A stretch of DNA of 47,307 nt from Clostridiales bacterium (GCA_003523225.1 DPGK01000033.1:15771-63077); one strand, 5' to 3'. Shown: positions 15,570 to 24,955, counted from the stretch's first letter. Numbers and translations: made by a program. The notes: generated from the sequence alone by a model not told the origin.

Positions 15570-17045
15570 ATGAAGAACCACCCCGCAAATGCGAAAGTAA
15601 TTTCGCTTGTATCCTTTTTACTTATGCTCGCGCTGCTTCTGTGCATGACCTCAGCCTGTGCGCAGGATAAGCCGGATGAGAAGGAAAGCACCACTGCGGA
15701 AATTCCCGTTGCAACCACAAGCGAAGACACCGGAAATTATGATGCCAACGGATTCCTGAAGGACTCGCTCCCCGAACAGACCAACCTCGGCGTCGACATT
15801 GTAATGCTTTACTGGTCAGACGTTGAAAACGTTGAATTTGAGGTAGAAGACGCGGGAGCCGGCATGGTGGAGGAATCCATCTACCGCCGCAACAAAAAGG
15901 TCGAGAGCAGAATGGGCGTCAACATAGTCTTCCAGGGCACTCCCGGCAACGCCTCAAAGAGAAACGAATATGTTGCAAAGATACGCGCCGCATACGACGC
16001 GGGAAATACATACGATATCTACGCAGGATATACCCTTGCAATGGCTACCGCGGCTACAAGCGGCTTCTGCTCGAACCTGCTTGATTACGAAAGCCTTGAT
16101 TTCACCGCTCCCTGGTGGCCTGAAAAGCTGATAGCAGAGGCGACCATAAACAACAAGCTCTTCTTTGCCACGGGCGACCTCTCCACCAATCTGCTTTACA
16201 TGATGTACGTCATGTACTTCAATAAGGATATCATGAGCGCGTATGCGCTGGAAAGCCCGTATGACTGCATGAACAGCAATACCTGGACATATGACAAGAT
16301 GTTCGAAATGGCTCATGCGCTGGACGGAAGACAAAGTGAGTCCGACCCCACATACGGATTTGTTGCCAACACCATGCACACCGACCCCTTCTTCTACGGC
16401 GCCGGACTGCGCACTATTGACCGCGACGCCGACGGAGCGCCGGTAATATCAGATAAATTCAACAGTGAGCGCACTCAGGACGTTGTAACGCTTGTAGCCG
16501 GCTTCCTTGCCGACCCGGTGTGCGATATCGGCAAAAAATGCAATACCGAATTCGAGAGTAGCAGAGCGATGTTCCTTATGAGCCGCGCAAGATACGCCAG
16601 CCGCGACCTCGGTGACGCCTCCTTCAATTACGGTATTGCGCCCATACCGAAGTACACTGCCGATCAGGAGGGCTATTCGACCTGCCTTGGAATGCCGTGC
16701 AGCTACTATGCAGTGTCCGGCGCTGCTCCGCACGCCGAAGAAGCTGCCATGGTGCTTGAGTGCCTCTCCTCCGAGGGCTACCGCATCATAACCCCGGTGC
16801 TGTTTGAGGTCACAATGAAGACCCGCTACACCACCGATCCCATCGCTGCCAATACCTTTGACATTGCCCGTGCCGGAGTCAGCTTTGACCTTGGCAGAAT
16901 ATACAGCGACGCGCTGGGCAACTTTACATACTCCATTTTCCGCAACTGCATTTGTAAAAATGACCCCAACTTCTCACGTAGCTATAAAATTAACGCGGGA
17001 GTATTGCAGACAAAGCTTGCGGAAATGATAAAGGCGTTTGAATAA
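15570..17045 (+). CDS. extracellular solute-binding lipoprotein (ABC sugar-uptake type)
   Basis: A 491-residue secreted protein with an N-terminal hydrophobic segment (10-27) ending in TSAC, where Cys30 would carry the lipid anchor, then an acidic Ser/Thr-rich linker and a family-1-type binding fold (YDIYAGYTLAMATAA; NGYTYDKMFEMA-like NTWTYDKMFEMAHAL). It probably captures an oligosaccharide for an ABC importer, but no permease or ATPase gene is adjacent. GAAAGGA precedes the ATG. A good intrinsic terminator follows directly. It could serve a permease elsewhere or act as a sensor ligand carrier. Confidence 0.82.
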   Translation: MKNHPANAKVISLVSFLLMLALLLCMTSACAQDKPDEKESTTAEIPVATTSEDTGNYDANGFLKDSLPEQTNLGVDIVMLYWSDVENVEFEVEDAGAGMVEESIYRRNKKVESRMGVNIVFQGTPGNASKRNEYVAKIRAAYDAGNTYDIYAGYTLAMATAATSGFCSNLLDYESLDFTAPWWPEKLIAEATINNKLFFATGDLSTNLLYMMYVMYFNKDIMSAYALESPYDCMNSNTWTYDKMFEMAHALDGRQSESDPTYGFVANTMHTDPFFYGAGLRTIDRDADGAPVISDKFNSERTQDVVTLVAGFLADPVCDIGKKCNTEFESSRAMFLMSRARYASRDLGDASFNYGIAPIPKYTADQEGYSTCLGMPCSYYAVSGAAPHAEEAAMVLECLSSEGYRIITPVLFEVTMKTRYTTDPIAANTFDIARAGVSFDLGRIYSDALGNFTYSIFRNCICKNDPNFSRSYKINAGVLQTKLAEMIKAFE

Positions 17046-17073
17046 TAAAAAACAGACCGTAACCTTTTGGGAG

Positions 17074-17119
17074 GCTAGCTCAAATGCAGAAAAATGCGTT
17101 TGGGCTAGTTTCTTTTTTT
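17074..17119 (+). terminator. intrinsic terminator after the solute-binding protein gene
   Basis: CTAGCTCAAATGCA (17075-17088) pairs with TGCGTTTGGGCTAG (17095-17108) around a six-base loop and is followed by TTTCTTTTTTT. Confidence 0.88.
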
Positions 17120-17191
17120 GAATTTTTGCGGCAAGAAATAGAATCGAAATAAAAAAACCTCAAAATGAGGCAAAAAAGAGTACACCAAAAA

Positions 17192-17216
17192 GAGGATCGG
17201 CAAGATCCTCATTTTT
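17192..17216. terminator. bidirectional terminator hairpin
   Basis: GAGGATC (17192-17198) and GATCCTC (17204-17210) form a stem flanked by A-runs on the left and T-runs on the right, so it reads as a terminator on both strands. On the minus strand it overlaps the end of the decayed gene at 17209-17782. Confidence 0.65.
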
Positions 17217-17782
17217 GAAAGTTATACAAATCTTCGTATGCACCGTTTTCCTTTGTAATACCGATGATTTCGGGAACATTTTGCGTTTGCTGGAGAAGCC
17301 CCCTCATGGTTGATAATCCCTTGTCGGCAATTTTGTCGATTACAGAATGAATCTCATGATCAGCAAGCTCGTCCACGGATTTTTCCGCAGAGGAGGCATA
17401 GGCTTCAAGCTCTTTGGAAAGCGGTTCTTCTATAGCGGTGAAGAAAATATCGAAAACGTTATTGAACGCTATCGTCTTCTATGATTTCTATAATTGTTCC
17501 GGCTATGTAGTTTCCCTCATTATTTGTGAGAAGTTTTATCGGATAATCATCAGAATAGCTACGCAAGGGATGCTTATACCCGGTATCCTTTAACTTCTTC
17601 ACCCAAAACTCGTTGAAACATTTACGGATCATCATATATATTTTTGCGTGCTAATTATCGGCTCTGGCGACATTGTACGGCGAAGCCGATGCCGACCAAT
17701 CATCTCGGTGGAATTGGTCTTTTAAGTCCTCAAAAATTATGAGCGAGGTTTTGTCGAGCAAAGCTGCTTCTTTTTACGGCAT
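17209..17782 (-). pseudogene. decayed gene of unknown function downstream of the XRE regulator
   Basis: Read on the minus strand, a ribosome-binding site (AAGGAG) precedes ATG CCG, but the third codon is TAA where AAA would be expected. The frame then codes a plausible soluble protein (KEAALLDKTSLIIFEDL), meets a TAG near 17654, continues (NEFWVKKLKDTGYKHPLRSY), shifts frame by one base near 17470, and ends with NVFDIFFTAIEEPLSKELEA to EDLYNFQK and a stop at 17209. Two nonsense codons plus one frameshift make it a pseudogene of about 190 residues. I do not recognise the family. It sits at the end of the unit that begins with the disrupted solute-binding gene. Confidence 0.75.
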
Positions 17783-17817
17783 TGGTTCTCCTTGGTGTAA
17801 AGCAAATCTCGCTGTCT

Positions 17818-18045
17818 TCATTTCTCCACATCTCCATTGAGAACCCAATTTGCATCATACCCAAATTCGTAAGCAATCACTTTTGCAAGCATGGGAGAAA
17901 TCACCTTGTTCTGATTGTTCCCCGGACGGCTGTTTCCGGTCAATATGTAGACATAATTCATAGATACGCCGATCCGTCTTGCGAATTCGGCTTTTGAGAT
18001 CCCCTGTTCTTTGATTATCTGATTCAAACGATCCCCCAGTGTCAA
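17818..18045 (-). CDS. small XRE-family DNA-binding regulator
   Basis: A 75-residue helix-turn-helix protein: LGDRLNQIIKEQGISKAEFA, then RRIGVSMNYVYILTG is the classic XRE recognition region. The start is an unusual TTG at 18045, supported by AGGAGG seven bases upstream and by a 4-bp overlap (TTGA) with the stop of the LuxR-type gene, which suggests coupled translation. It could autoregulate the unit or have paired with the product of the decayed gene downstream; the latter is a guess. Confidence 0.85.
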   Translation of the reverse strand: MTLGDRLNQIIKEQGISKAEFARRIGVSMNYVYILTGNSRPGNNQNKVISPMLAKVIAYEFGYDANWVLNGDVEK

Positions 18046-19748
18046 GTTACGTCCTCCTCTTTCTGATTCCGCATGACCTCTGCGTACCGCAGCATCTGTT
18101 TGCGCGATGATACGCCGAGCTTGCCCAGAATGTTGTGGTTGTGGTATTTCAGCGTACTTTCCTTAATGCCGGTCAGTGCAAGAATTTCTTTTGCGCTTTT
18201 TCCGGCGAGGTAATACTCAAAAACATTTCGCTCGGCTTCCGTCAGTGTTTGAAGCCCTGCGAGGAAATATTGGTAATCCGCCGGATCGATCTCATTCTTG
18301 CGTGAATAGGCAAGCCGCTCAAGCTCCATCTGTATCCGGTTAAGTTCACTTTGCGCACTGCAGTATTCCGTCTCGATCCTATTAAAATCGTTCAATGCCG
18401 CTTCATATTCCGCTTGCAAGCGGATTTTTTCATTTTCAGCCGTCTGATGCTTCTGGGTAAGGGCACTCACCGTCTCTCCGTGGGCTTTTTCCTGACGGTC
18501 AAGATATTCAATGAGGTCGAGAATCTCTGGAATGTCAGAGCCTGCCTCATCCCGCTTATCTGACTTGATCTGCTCGAGCGCAGAAAGCAGCGGAGACAGA
18601 AAACGCCTGCTGAAATAGCGGCAGAAGCTCACCGTGAAAAACAGCAGCAGAACAAGAAGCAGGATAGTCTGGGCGATACTTTCAAACCGAGCGCGGTCAT
18701 AATCTGCCTTCGGAACCATAACGGCAAGAAGATGCTCGCCGGAACCGGCTGAAATTGAGAGCTTTTTGGTTAGTCCGATATAAATATATGTATCTGACTT
18801 AAAATCGGTAAGTCCGTTGTCAAGCCGAGTGACCGCGTAATCCTCAGTAAGTGCATGAAAATACCCATTTGATCCGCCGCAGACAAGCGACTCCGATGTG
18901 ATCAGGACATTTTCATGTGCAGTTGTCAGAAGACAACTGAGATGTTCGAGCTTTGAGGGCTGTACATGATAGGTCATGAAATAACTGGCGCTGATTTCAT
19001 ATCCGCAAAGGCCATAAAAGGTTCCATCTGCTCCAAGCATGGGAACGGTCAATAGAAGTGCATTTTCAGAGGTTCCCGGCAGGGTGAACAGATCGGTGAT
19101 CCGATACGCCGAGTCAAGCGGAAACGCCGCACCGGAAGATATCTCGGCATAATCGGGAAACATATCTGTCCGGAATTCCAGCCTCCATTTCCGATGCGGC
19201 ATGATCCCGTGCGCTTTGGCAATATCGGCAGATCCGCGATACATCAGTACATCGGCACCCGTTGGGTGATAGCCGTTGATCTGCAAATACAGGCCGGTTC
19301 GGGAAAAAGCCGATTCAGGGAGAGATGTGTTGACGGTGGCATTCAGCATTACAAATGCACCGGAACAGTTTGCCGCAAAGAGCTTCTGACGCAACGGTTC
19401 GATCATTGCTTCCTGTATGTCTGCAGTACCGGATTTTGAATCGTTAAGAGCAGCAAACGAAAGGTCATTTTTCTGCAAATACTCCTCCAGAATAGCGGTC
19501 ATATCCTCTGACAGCGTGATCGCAGAAGCGGCAAGATGATCGAAGTGGGTGCAGATGTCCTTCTCAAAAACCTCCATCTGAATGTCCAGCGCCTCGAAAA
19601 ATGTTTCTTCCGTACTTGTCGTGCGTCCGAATACGATCAGTCCCACGGTCAGTATCAGAAGAAGCAGAAGCGTCAGAAGAAGCATATAAACAAATAATTT
19701 GCTTTTAAGAGACCATGCGGTATATCGGGATGTGGAAGTTTTTCGCAT
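18042..19748 (-). CDS. membrane-bound sensor with LuxR-type DNA-binding domain
   Basis: A 568-residue one-component regulator. A transmembrane helix at about 18-40 and a second at about 368-388 enclose a 325-residue extracytoplasmic sensor region, probably Cache-like (NGYHPTGADVLMY; GADGTFYGLCGYEISASYF). After the second helix come a long coiled coil (about 410-480) and a C-terminal LuxR HTH (about 500-560): LTEAERNVFEYYLAGKSAKE, then STLKYHNHNILGKLGVSSRK. There is no kinase domain, so sensing and DNA binding lie in one chain and the regulator must act from the membrane. It starts 13 bp after the extended frame of the solute-binding protein, which might deliver the signal. Confidence 0.85.
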   Translation of the reverse strand: MRKTSTSRYTAWSLKSKLFVYMLLLTLLLLLILTVGLIVFGRTTSTEETFFEALDIQMEVFEKDICTHFDHLAASAITLSEDMTAILEEYLQKNDLSFAALNDSKSGTADIQEAMIEPLRQKLFAANCSGAFVMLNATVNTSLPESAFSRTGLYLQINGYHPTGADVLMYRGSADIAKAHGIMPHRKWRLEFRTDMFPDYAEISSGAAFPLDSAYRITDLFTLPGTSENALLLTVPMLGADGTFYGLCGYEISASYFMTYHVQPSKLEHLSCLLTTAHENVLITSESLVCGGSNGYFHALTEDYAVTRLDNGLTDFKSDTYIYIGLTKKLSISAGSGEHLLAVMVPKADYDRARFESIAQTILLLVLLLFFTVSFCRYFSRRFLSPLLSALEQIKSDKRDEAGSDIPEILDLIEYLDRQEKAHGETVSALTQKHQTAENEKIRLQAEYEAALNDFNRIETEYCSAQSELNRIQMELERLAYSRKNEIDPADYQYFLAGLQTLTEAERNVFEYYLAGKSAKEILALTGIKESTLKYHNHNILGKLGVSSRKQMLRYAEVMRNQKEEDVT

Positions 19749-19761
19749 ATTCCCGCCTCTT

Positions 19762-21126
19762 TCAATCGATCCCGCAGAAGAATTCCCAAAGCTCCTCGGT
19801 CAGTGCAGCGATGCTCTCACCTTTTTCGGCGCGTTCCGTGAGAGAAGGCTGCATTTTCCGAAGCCCTGCGTACAATGCGTTTGTTTTGTCAAAAAAACCC
19901 GCAAAATCCGGACGGACAACGGGAATATATTCGTCGTACATCGTTTTGATGGCTGTGTAGAGACTTTCATAACCGGCATCGGTAAAGTCTTAGGCTTCGA
20001 TCGCGTCAAACGCGCCGTTTGTCACCGGCATATAGCCAGTACTGACGACAAAATCAAGATTCCGTTTACTTTCAGTGAACCATTTGACAAATTCATATGC
20101 GGCTTCCGCTTTTTGATCGGTCGTTCTGAAAGCGCTCAGACCAACGCCGGTCTGGGGCATATATTCGTTTTCACCGCCTGATTTCGGCAGAGGAAGTACT
20201 TTCAGCTCCATCGCTTCAGAAGTATTGTCGGGATAGGTGACGGTATCGTTGTAATATCCCACAGCTGCTGAGGAACCGATGCCCGAAAGCACCTCGCCGG
20301 TCATGACCTGCGTATTTGCATACAGATCTGATACAACGACAAGTCCCTTTGCAAGAGCTTTTGCGAACATAGAGAAGGACTCTTTTATAGCGGGATCGTT
20401 CTCGTCATACCAACCGCTTTCGGTATATTCCAGCTCTCCGTAGCGGGACAGAATATCCAGTTCCATGTGACGGATCAGGTAGTCAAAGGCACAGAATGCT
20501 TTGCCGTCCGACCATTCATAGTATTTTTCGGCAGCAGTAAAGAAGGAGTTCCAGTCGGATAGGCTGTCATATGTTACGCCTGTATCTGCGGAAAAGCGTG
20601 CAAACTGCGAACCGTTGATAAAGAATGCGTAAGTGGATTTAGACACGGGAAAGACGATGAGCTTTTCATCGATCCTGCCGCTGTCAATAAACTCCGGCAC
20701 ATAAGCATCCAGCTCCTTGTCCGAAAACCACTCACTCCAGTCAAGCAGATTTTCGATGCCGAGCGACGGCACATGCTGTGTATAACAGGAAAAGAGATCG
20801 GGCAGTTCCGGAGTTCCCGGCTTGCCTGCCTGCGCATCAAGAAGCTGCGCCAAAATTTTGGATGTGCTCGTTACATTGGTGACCTGAATCCGTATACCTT
20901 TATCATGTCCGACCGTTTCATTGAATTCTTCGATCAGCAGATTCATGGGAGCGTCTGCCTGCTCACCGTAAACGTGCCAGACCGTAAGCGTGACCGGATC
21001 GCCCGGATCCAGCAATGACTTGTCAGAGTCTATGCTCATGCAGCCGCTCATAGAGATGCAAAATCCTCCGAGCACAAAGGTCAGTAAAAGAATTTTCGAT
21101 AAAATGTGTGCAAGTGTGTTTTTCAT
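19762..21126 (-). pseudogene. solute-binding lipoprotein gene interrupted by an in-frame TAA
   Basis: The continuous frame from the ATG at 21126 codes 378 residues and stops at TAA 19990-19992. It has a signal peptide with the lipobox-like SMSGC (Cys29), a family-1 binding fold, and VTNGAFDAIEA at its end. Beyond the TAA the same frame continues for 75 sense codons (DFTDAGYESLYTAIKTMYDE to LWEFFCGID) to TGA at 19762, giving the roughly 450 residues normal for this family. The C-terminal helices are therefore cut off by one nonsense codon. This may be a real mutation, a strain polymorphism or an assembly error. The start was chosen 30 codons inside the open frame, where GGAG and the signal peptide begin. 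Confidence 0.75.
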
Positions 21127-21531
21127 GATTTTTTTCTCCGCTTTTCGTAATTTTATCGAAAAAACATAAAATATTTTTTCTTTTCCCCACCTTTTGCCCA
21201 TTTGGGTGGGGGACAAAACTCCGAAAATCTGTAAAATAATACTTGAGGTAGGTTCAAGGAGGGTATAAATCTTGCCTTCGGCTTAAAGAAGTTATGGGGT
21301 ATCCTATGTCAAGTCTCCGCAAACGCGCCAATGAATTCGGAGACCGCCCCAACTGTTTTGATTATAATATAGCATATCCTTCAGATTGATTACTCATCAA
21401 AGGAAGGATATGCTTGAATTCGCTACGCTCATTATAGCACAAAATATTGAAACAGTCAATGGTGTATGGCTGTTTGTAATAGGAGTATTAGAAATCCATA
21501 TCAGCATCACAATGAAGGAGGTAAATTTTTT
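21127..21531. other. divergent intergenic region with inverted repeats
   Basis: No gene is supported. It holds a CCCCACC/GGGTGGGG hairpin (21185-21211) ahead of the minus-strand binding-protein gene, a TATAAT at 21363-21368 facing the plus strand without a clear -35 box, and a perfect 12-bp inverted repeat, AGCATATCCTTC (21371-21382) with GAAGGATATGCT (21403-21414). The latter could be a regulator site for the plus-strand module or a mobile-element scar. Confidence 0.5.
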
Positions 21532-21900
21532 ATGCCGAAAAAGAAAACCGCAGCGTATAAAATCATCACCGATTCCGGTGGGAATAGGTATAAGTTCTAC
21601 TGCGACCTGACCGGGGCACTTTTATGTACTACGAAGTCATATCATGCGGACACACCCGAAAGAGAACTTGAACTTGCATGGAATACTGAAGGCAAAGCAC
21701 ATTTTAATTTGTGCCACAAGTGCGGGAAATGGGTCATCGAAGCGATGTTCAACGCAGATGCGTTGGAATGTGTAGCTTGCGCCCCATGGGAAAATACACC
21801 GGAATATTGCAAGTTTTGCGGGACAAAAGTATCTGCCTCCGACGATGTATGTCCAAAGTGCGGAAAGCAGCTTATTTACGGAGGATGCTTCGATGATTGA
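21532..21900 (+). CDS. zinc-ribbon protein, first gene of the envelope module
   Basis: A 122-residue soluble protein. The N-terminal half has an unrecognised fold (YKIITDSGGNRYKFYCDLTG); the second half has paired Cys motifs: CHKCGKW, CVAC, and a double zinc ribbon CKFCG with CPKCGKQL at the end. No signal peptide or membrane segment. AAGGAGG lies before the ATG. It overlaps the next gene by 8 bp. Related zinc-ribbon genes often accompany YdjI/SPFH-like genes in Clostridia, and a remnant of one lies downstream. Function unknown. Confidence 0.8.
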   Translation: MPKKKTAAYKIITDSGGNRYKFYCDLTGALLCTTKSYHADTPERELELAWNTEGKAHFNLCHKCGKWVIEAMFNADALECVACAPWENTPEYCKFCGTKVSASDDVCPKCGKQLIYGGCFDD

Positions 21901-22186
21901 TACCACAAGAAGTCAAAAATATATCCGTCTGGAAGCCTTCGGTATGGGGCCGTATGCTATGAAAAAGCTCAAGATATGTAAAAAATGCGGTCAGATCGCC
22001 GGAGCATGGAGTTTCTTCTGCCCTGCCTGCAAAAGTATAATATCCGGCGGAACATTGTTCGATACATACAAAAGAATGCACGTCCACTGTCCGCATTGTA
22101 AAACAGTTCTCGCTTCGGATACGCAGTATTGTCCGCATTGCGGAAGAAAAGTTTTGCTGAACACGAATGAACAAAGCTTAAAATAA
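21893..22186 (+). CDS. second small zinc-ribbon protein
   Basis: A 97-residue protein with CKKCGQIAG and CPACK (first ribbon, residues 28-45) and CPHCKTVLASDTQYCPHCGR (second ribbon, about 65-85). The ATG is eight bases inside the end of the previous gene with GGAGG upstream, so the two are probably translationally coupled. No enzymatic motif; a metal-binding or protein-contact role is inferred only from the cysteines. Confidence 0.8.
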   Translation: MIDTTRSQKYIRLEAFGMGPYAMKKLKICKKCGQIAGAWSFFCPACKSIISGGTLFDTYKRMHVHCPHCKTVLASDTQYCPHCGRKVLLNTNEQSLK

Positions 22187-22205
22187 TAAAGGAGTATTTC
22201 TAAAA

Positions 22206-24935
22206 ATGAAAAAGAGCTTTTTGGTCTATCGAGTATGTACATTTATGCTCTGCCTTGTGCTAATGCTCGTTATATTCCCGATATCGGTGTTTGCGGCGAA
22301 GGATATGTTCACCACATATCAGATCGACGACGTTACAATTACCGGAATTGATACACCGACGGCAGGAAAAACATTCGACTTCACAGCGGAAGAAGCCTCC
22401 CAGAAGTACAATATCATCAAGGTGGCATGGAGAGAGCAGAACGGAAGCAATTACATAACAAGCACCTCGTCGACCGCTTCTGCTGGGAAAAACTATACAG
22501 TTTACGTGGTTCTGGAGGTTGCTACCGCCAATCACTATTTCAATACCGACAGCTCAAGAAGGCCGGCAGTTTCGAGCGTCACCGTAAACGGTAATACTGC
22601 AAGCGCAAGCAATACGCAGGATTACAGCCTTTTCTCTATAGACGCATCCAAATATGAGCACGATACCACGTATCAGAAATATCTGGTCGTTATGTATACC
22701 TTCCCGACGGTTGAGGCGGCTCCCATCGAAAGCGTGGAGTTTGACGTTCCTGCACTTGTACCGGGTGAGCGCGTTCCCACCACGTGGCAAGCCTCGGGAA
22801 TAAGCATTGACGCCATAAACGGAAACGCGAACAACGGTCAGGTCAGTGTCAACAAGGTTGAATGGACTTTGCAGGACGGTACTGCTCTGGCAGGAAATGC
22901 AGTCTTCGAATTCGGCAAGAAATACACGCTGACTCTTACGCTCGGCACGGTCTACGGTGCAAGCTTTGCCACGGACCCGAATCACTTTTTAGCACAACCC
23001 GGAAAACCGTTCCCCACTGTTACGGTTAAAATGAACGGAAAAACAGCCACTGTGCTTCCGACGTACGACAGCTATTCCAATCTGTACGTGGTTGCAGCCT
23101 GCGTATTCGACTGTGATACTGCCGCGCAAATAAAGACGATTGAGCTTACCGGCATTGATGCACCCGTCTCCGGCAAAGCACCCGACTATACCTTCACCGT
23201 CGGTGCGGGATATGAGAATAACGGCAGAAATGATGCTTACTACAAAAATGGTATGTGCTGGTCTGAAGTTGGCAGTTCGTACATCCTCTCTGACGGCACG
23301 CAGGCATTCTTACCAGGCAAGGCTTATCAGGTAGATATCCGCATCAAGGCAAAGGAAGGGTATGAATTTGCCACCAATTCTTACGGTAATGTTTCTATGA
23401 CTGCCACCGTCAACGGCAAGAGCGCAACTGTTTCCGGAAACAGGAACGAAATACTCGTTACATATGCATTCCCCGCTACCGGAAACATTGCCATCAGCAA
23501 GGTTGGTGTCACGGACATTGATGCGCCCGTTACCGGCCAATCTCCCGACTACACCGCGGTGTACAGCAATGTCAACTACGGTGCCGCTGATTATAACAAT
23601 AAATCCACCCAAAACGGCATTTCCTGGTACAACGAAACCGATAAGAAAACTATGTCCACCTTGGACAAATTCGAAGAAGGCAAAACCTATTCCGTTCAGA
23701 TTATGATCTGGACAAACGACGGCTATGAGTTCCAGTATAAATCCGGCTCTGTGAACGTGGTCGCTACCGTCAACGGCAAGAACGCCGAGGTAAGCTCACG
23801 CACCAATGAGGAAGTTACGCTTTATTACACCTTCCCCAAGATAGCGGAACACAAGCATTCTCCGCTGAAGGTGGACGAGGTCAATGCTACCTGCAAGGAA
23901 GCAGGCAAAAAGGCATACTACTTCTGTCCAGAATGCGGCAAAAATTTTGAGGATGCCAAGTGCACTAAGGAAATTGCCGACATAAACTCTTGGGGTAAGA
24001 TCGAAAAGCTCGAGCATACTGGCGGCAAGGCAACCTGCGAAAACCGCGCGATCTGCAAGAACTGCGGTGAATACTACGGCGAGCTTGCCGAGCACAGCTT
24101 TGGAAGTGCGTGGGATTATAAGGATGCATCCGGTCACGCGCACAAGTGTAAGGTTTGCGGCATCAACGATACCATTATTTCTCACAGCGGAGGGACCGCA
24201 AAGTGCGGAGGATTGGCAAAATGCGCCGAATGCAAGGCTGAATACGGCGAAGTGATGCAGCATCAGTGGAGCGAAACGCCGAATTACACCGACAAGAACG
24301 GTCATGCGCATAAGTGTACGATCTGCGGTGAGCACGATACGGTAGTTAAGCACACCCCCGGTGCAGAGGCAACAGAGACGAGCGCTCAGCTGTGTACTGT
24401 CTGCGGCTACATGATCAAGCCGAAGCTTTCGCACGAGCATAGCCTCGCGAAGATGGATGAAGTAGATGCAACCTGCACGACAAGCGGCAAAAAGGCTTAC
24501 TACTACTGCGAATCCTGCAACGCTATTTTCAGCGACAGCAAGGGCAACAACGAGATAGTTGACGGCTCCGAAATTATCATTGAGGCGACGGGACACAAGG
24601 AATCCAAGTGGAAGTCGGATGAGGATACACACTGGAAGGAGTGCACTGTAAAGGGCTGCGGCGAGATTGTCGTAGGAAAAGAAGCGCACGACTTTAGCAA
24701 GTCGGGCAAGTGCACCGTTTGCTCGTACAGACAGGAAAGCGGAGATGATTCCGAGCAGGTATCGGACACTGATGATAAGTCAGACACAACTCCTGACGGT
24801 GAGAAGGTTGACGATGTAGCTCCTGCTTCCGATAATACGGCAATGTGGATCGCAGTGATCGCCTGTGGTATCGTTGCACTTGCCTGCATCATAGTGGTTG
24901 CGGTGGTGCTTACAAAAAAGAATAAGAAAAACTGA
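22206..24935 (+). CDS. large membrane-anchored surface protein with repeated domains and Cys/His modules
   Basis: 909 residues: signal peptide (1-31, ending VFAA), four tandem domains of about 120-130 residues beginning near 38, 173, 311 and 432 with related openings (ITGIDTPTAGKTFDF; LTGIDAPVSGKAPDY; VTDIDAPVTGQSPDY), a region of Cys/His modules (about 548-840; ATCKEAGKKAYYFCPECGKN and HAHKCKVCG types), an acidic Ser/Asp/Thr linker and a C-terminal transmembrane helix (about 878-900) with a Lys/Asn tail. There is no LPXTG, so anchoring is by the membrane helix. It shares the Cys/His modules and tail design with the giant Cys-rich protein at 27016. It is probably exposed at the cell surface; the ligand is unknown. 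Confidence 0.8.
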   Translation: MKKSFLVYRVCTFMLCLVLMLVIFPISVFAAKDMFTTYQIDDVTITGIDTPTAGKTFDFTAEEASQKYNIIKVAWREQNGSNYITSTSSTASAGKNYTVYVVLEVATANHYFNTDSSRRPAVSSVTVNGNTASASNTQDYSLFSIDASKYEHDTTYQKYLVVMYTFPTVEAAPIESVEFDVPALVPGERVPTTWQASGISIDAINGNANNGQVSVNKVEWTLQDGTALAGNAVFEFGKKYTLTLTLGTVYGASFATDPNHFLAQPGKPFPTVTVKMNGKTATVLPTYDSYSNLYVVAACVFDCDTAAQIKTIELTGIDAPVSGKAPDYTFTVGAGYENNGRNDAYYKNGMCWSEVGSSYILSDGTQAFLPGKAYQVDIRIKAKEGYEFATNSYGNVSMTATVNGKSATVSGNRNEILVTYAFPATGNIAISKVGVTDIDAPVTGQSPDYTAVYSNVNYGAADYNNKSTQNGISWYNETDKKTMSTLDKFEEGKTYSVQIMIWTNDGYEFQYKSGSVNVVATVNGKNAEVSSRTNEEVTLYYTFPKIAEHKHSPLKVDEVNATCKEAGKKAYYFCPECGKNFEDAKCTKEIADINSWGKIEKLEHTGGKATCENRAICKNCGEYYGELAEHSFGSAWDYKDASGHAHKCKVCGINDTIISHSGGTAKCGGLAKCAECKAEYGEVMQHQWSETPNYTDKNGHAHKCTICGEHDTVVKHTPGAEATETSAQLCTVCGYMIKPKLSHEHSLAKMDEVDATCTTSGKKAYYYCESCNAIFSDSKGNNEIVDGSEIIIEATGHKESKWKSDEDTHWKECTVKGCGEIVVGKEAHDFSKSGKCTVCSYRQESGDDSEQVSDTDDKSDTTPDGEKVDDVAPASDNTAMWIAVIACGIVALACIIVVAVVLTKKNKKN

Positions 24936-24955
24936 TGATACAGCGAGGTGAACGT

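Noticed and set aside
19990..19992. Stop-codon recoding or an alternative genetic code
   Set aside because: Neighbouring intact genes use TAA, TAG and TGA as ordinary stops, no SECIS- or pyrrolysine-type context is visible, and other genes nearby are also broken; mutation is simpler.
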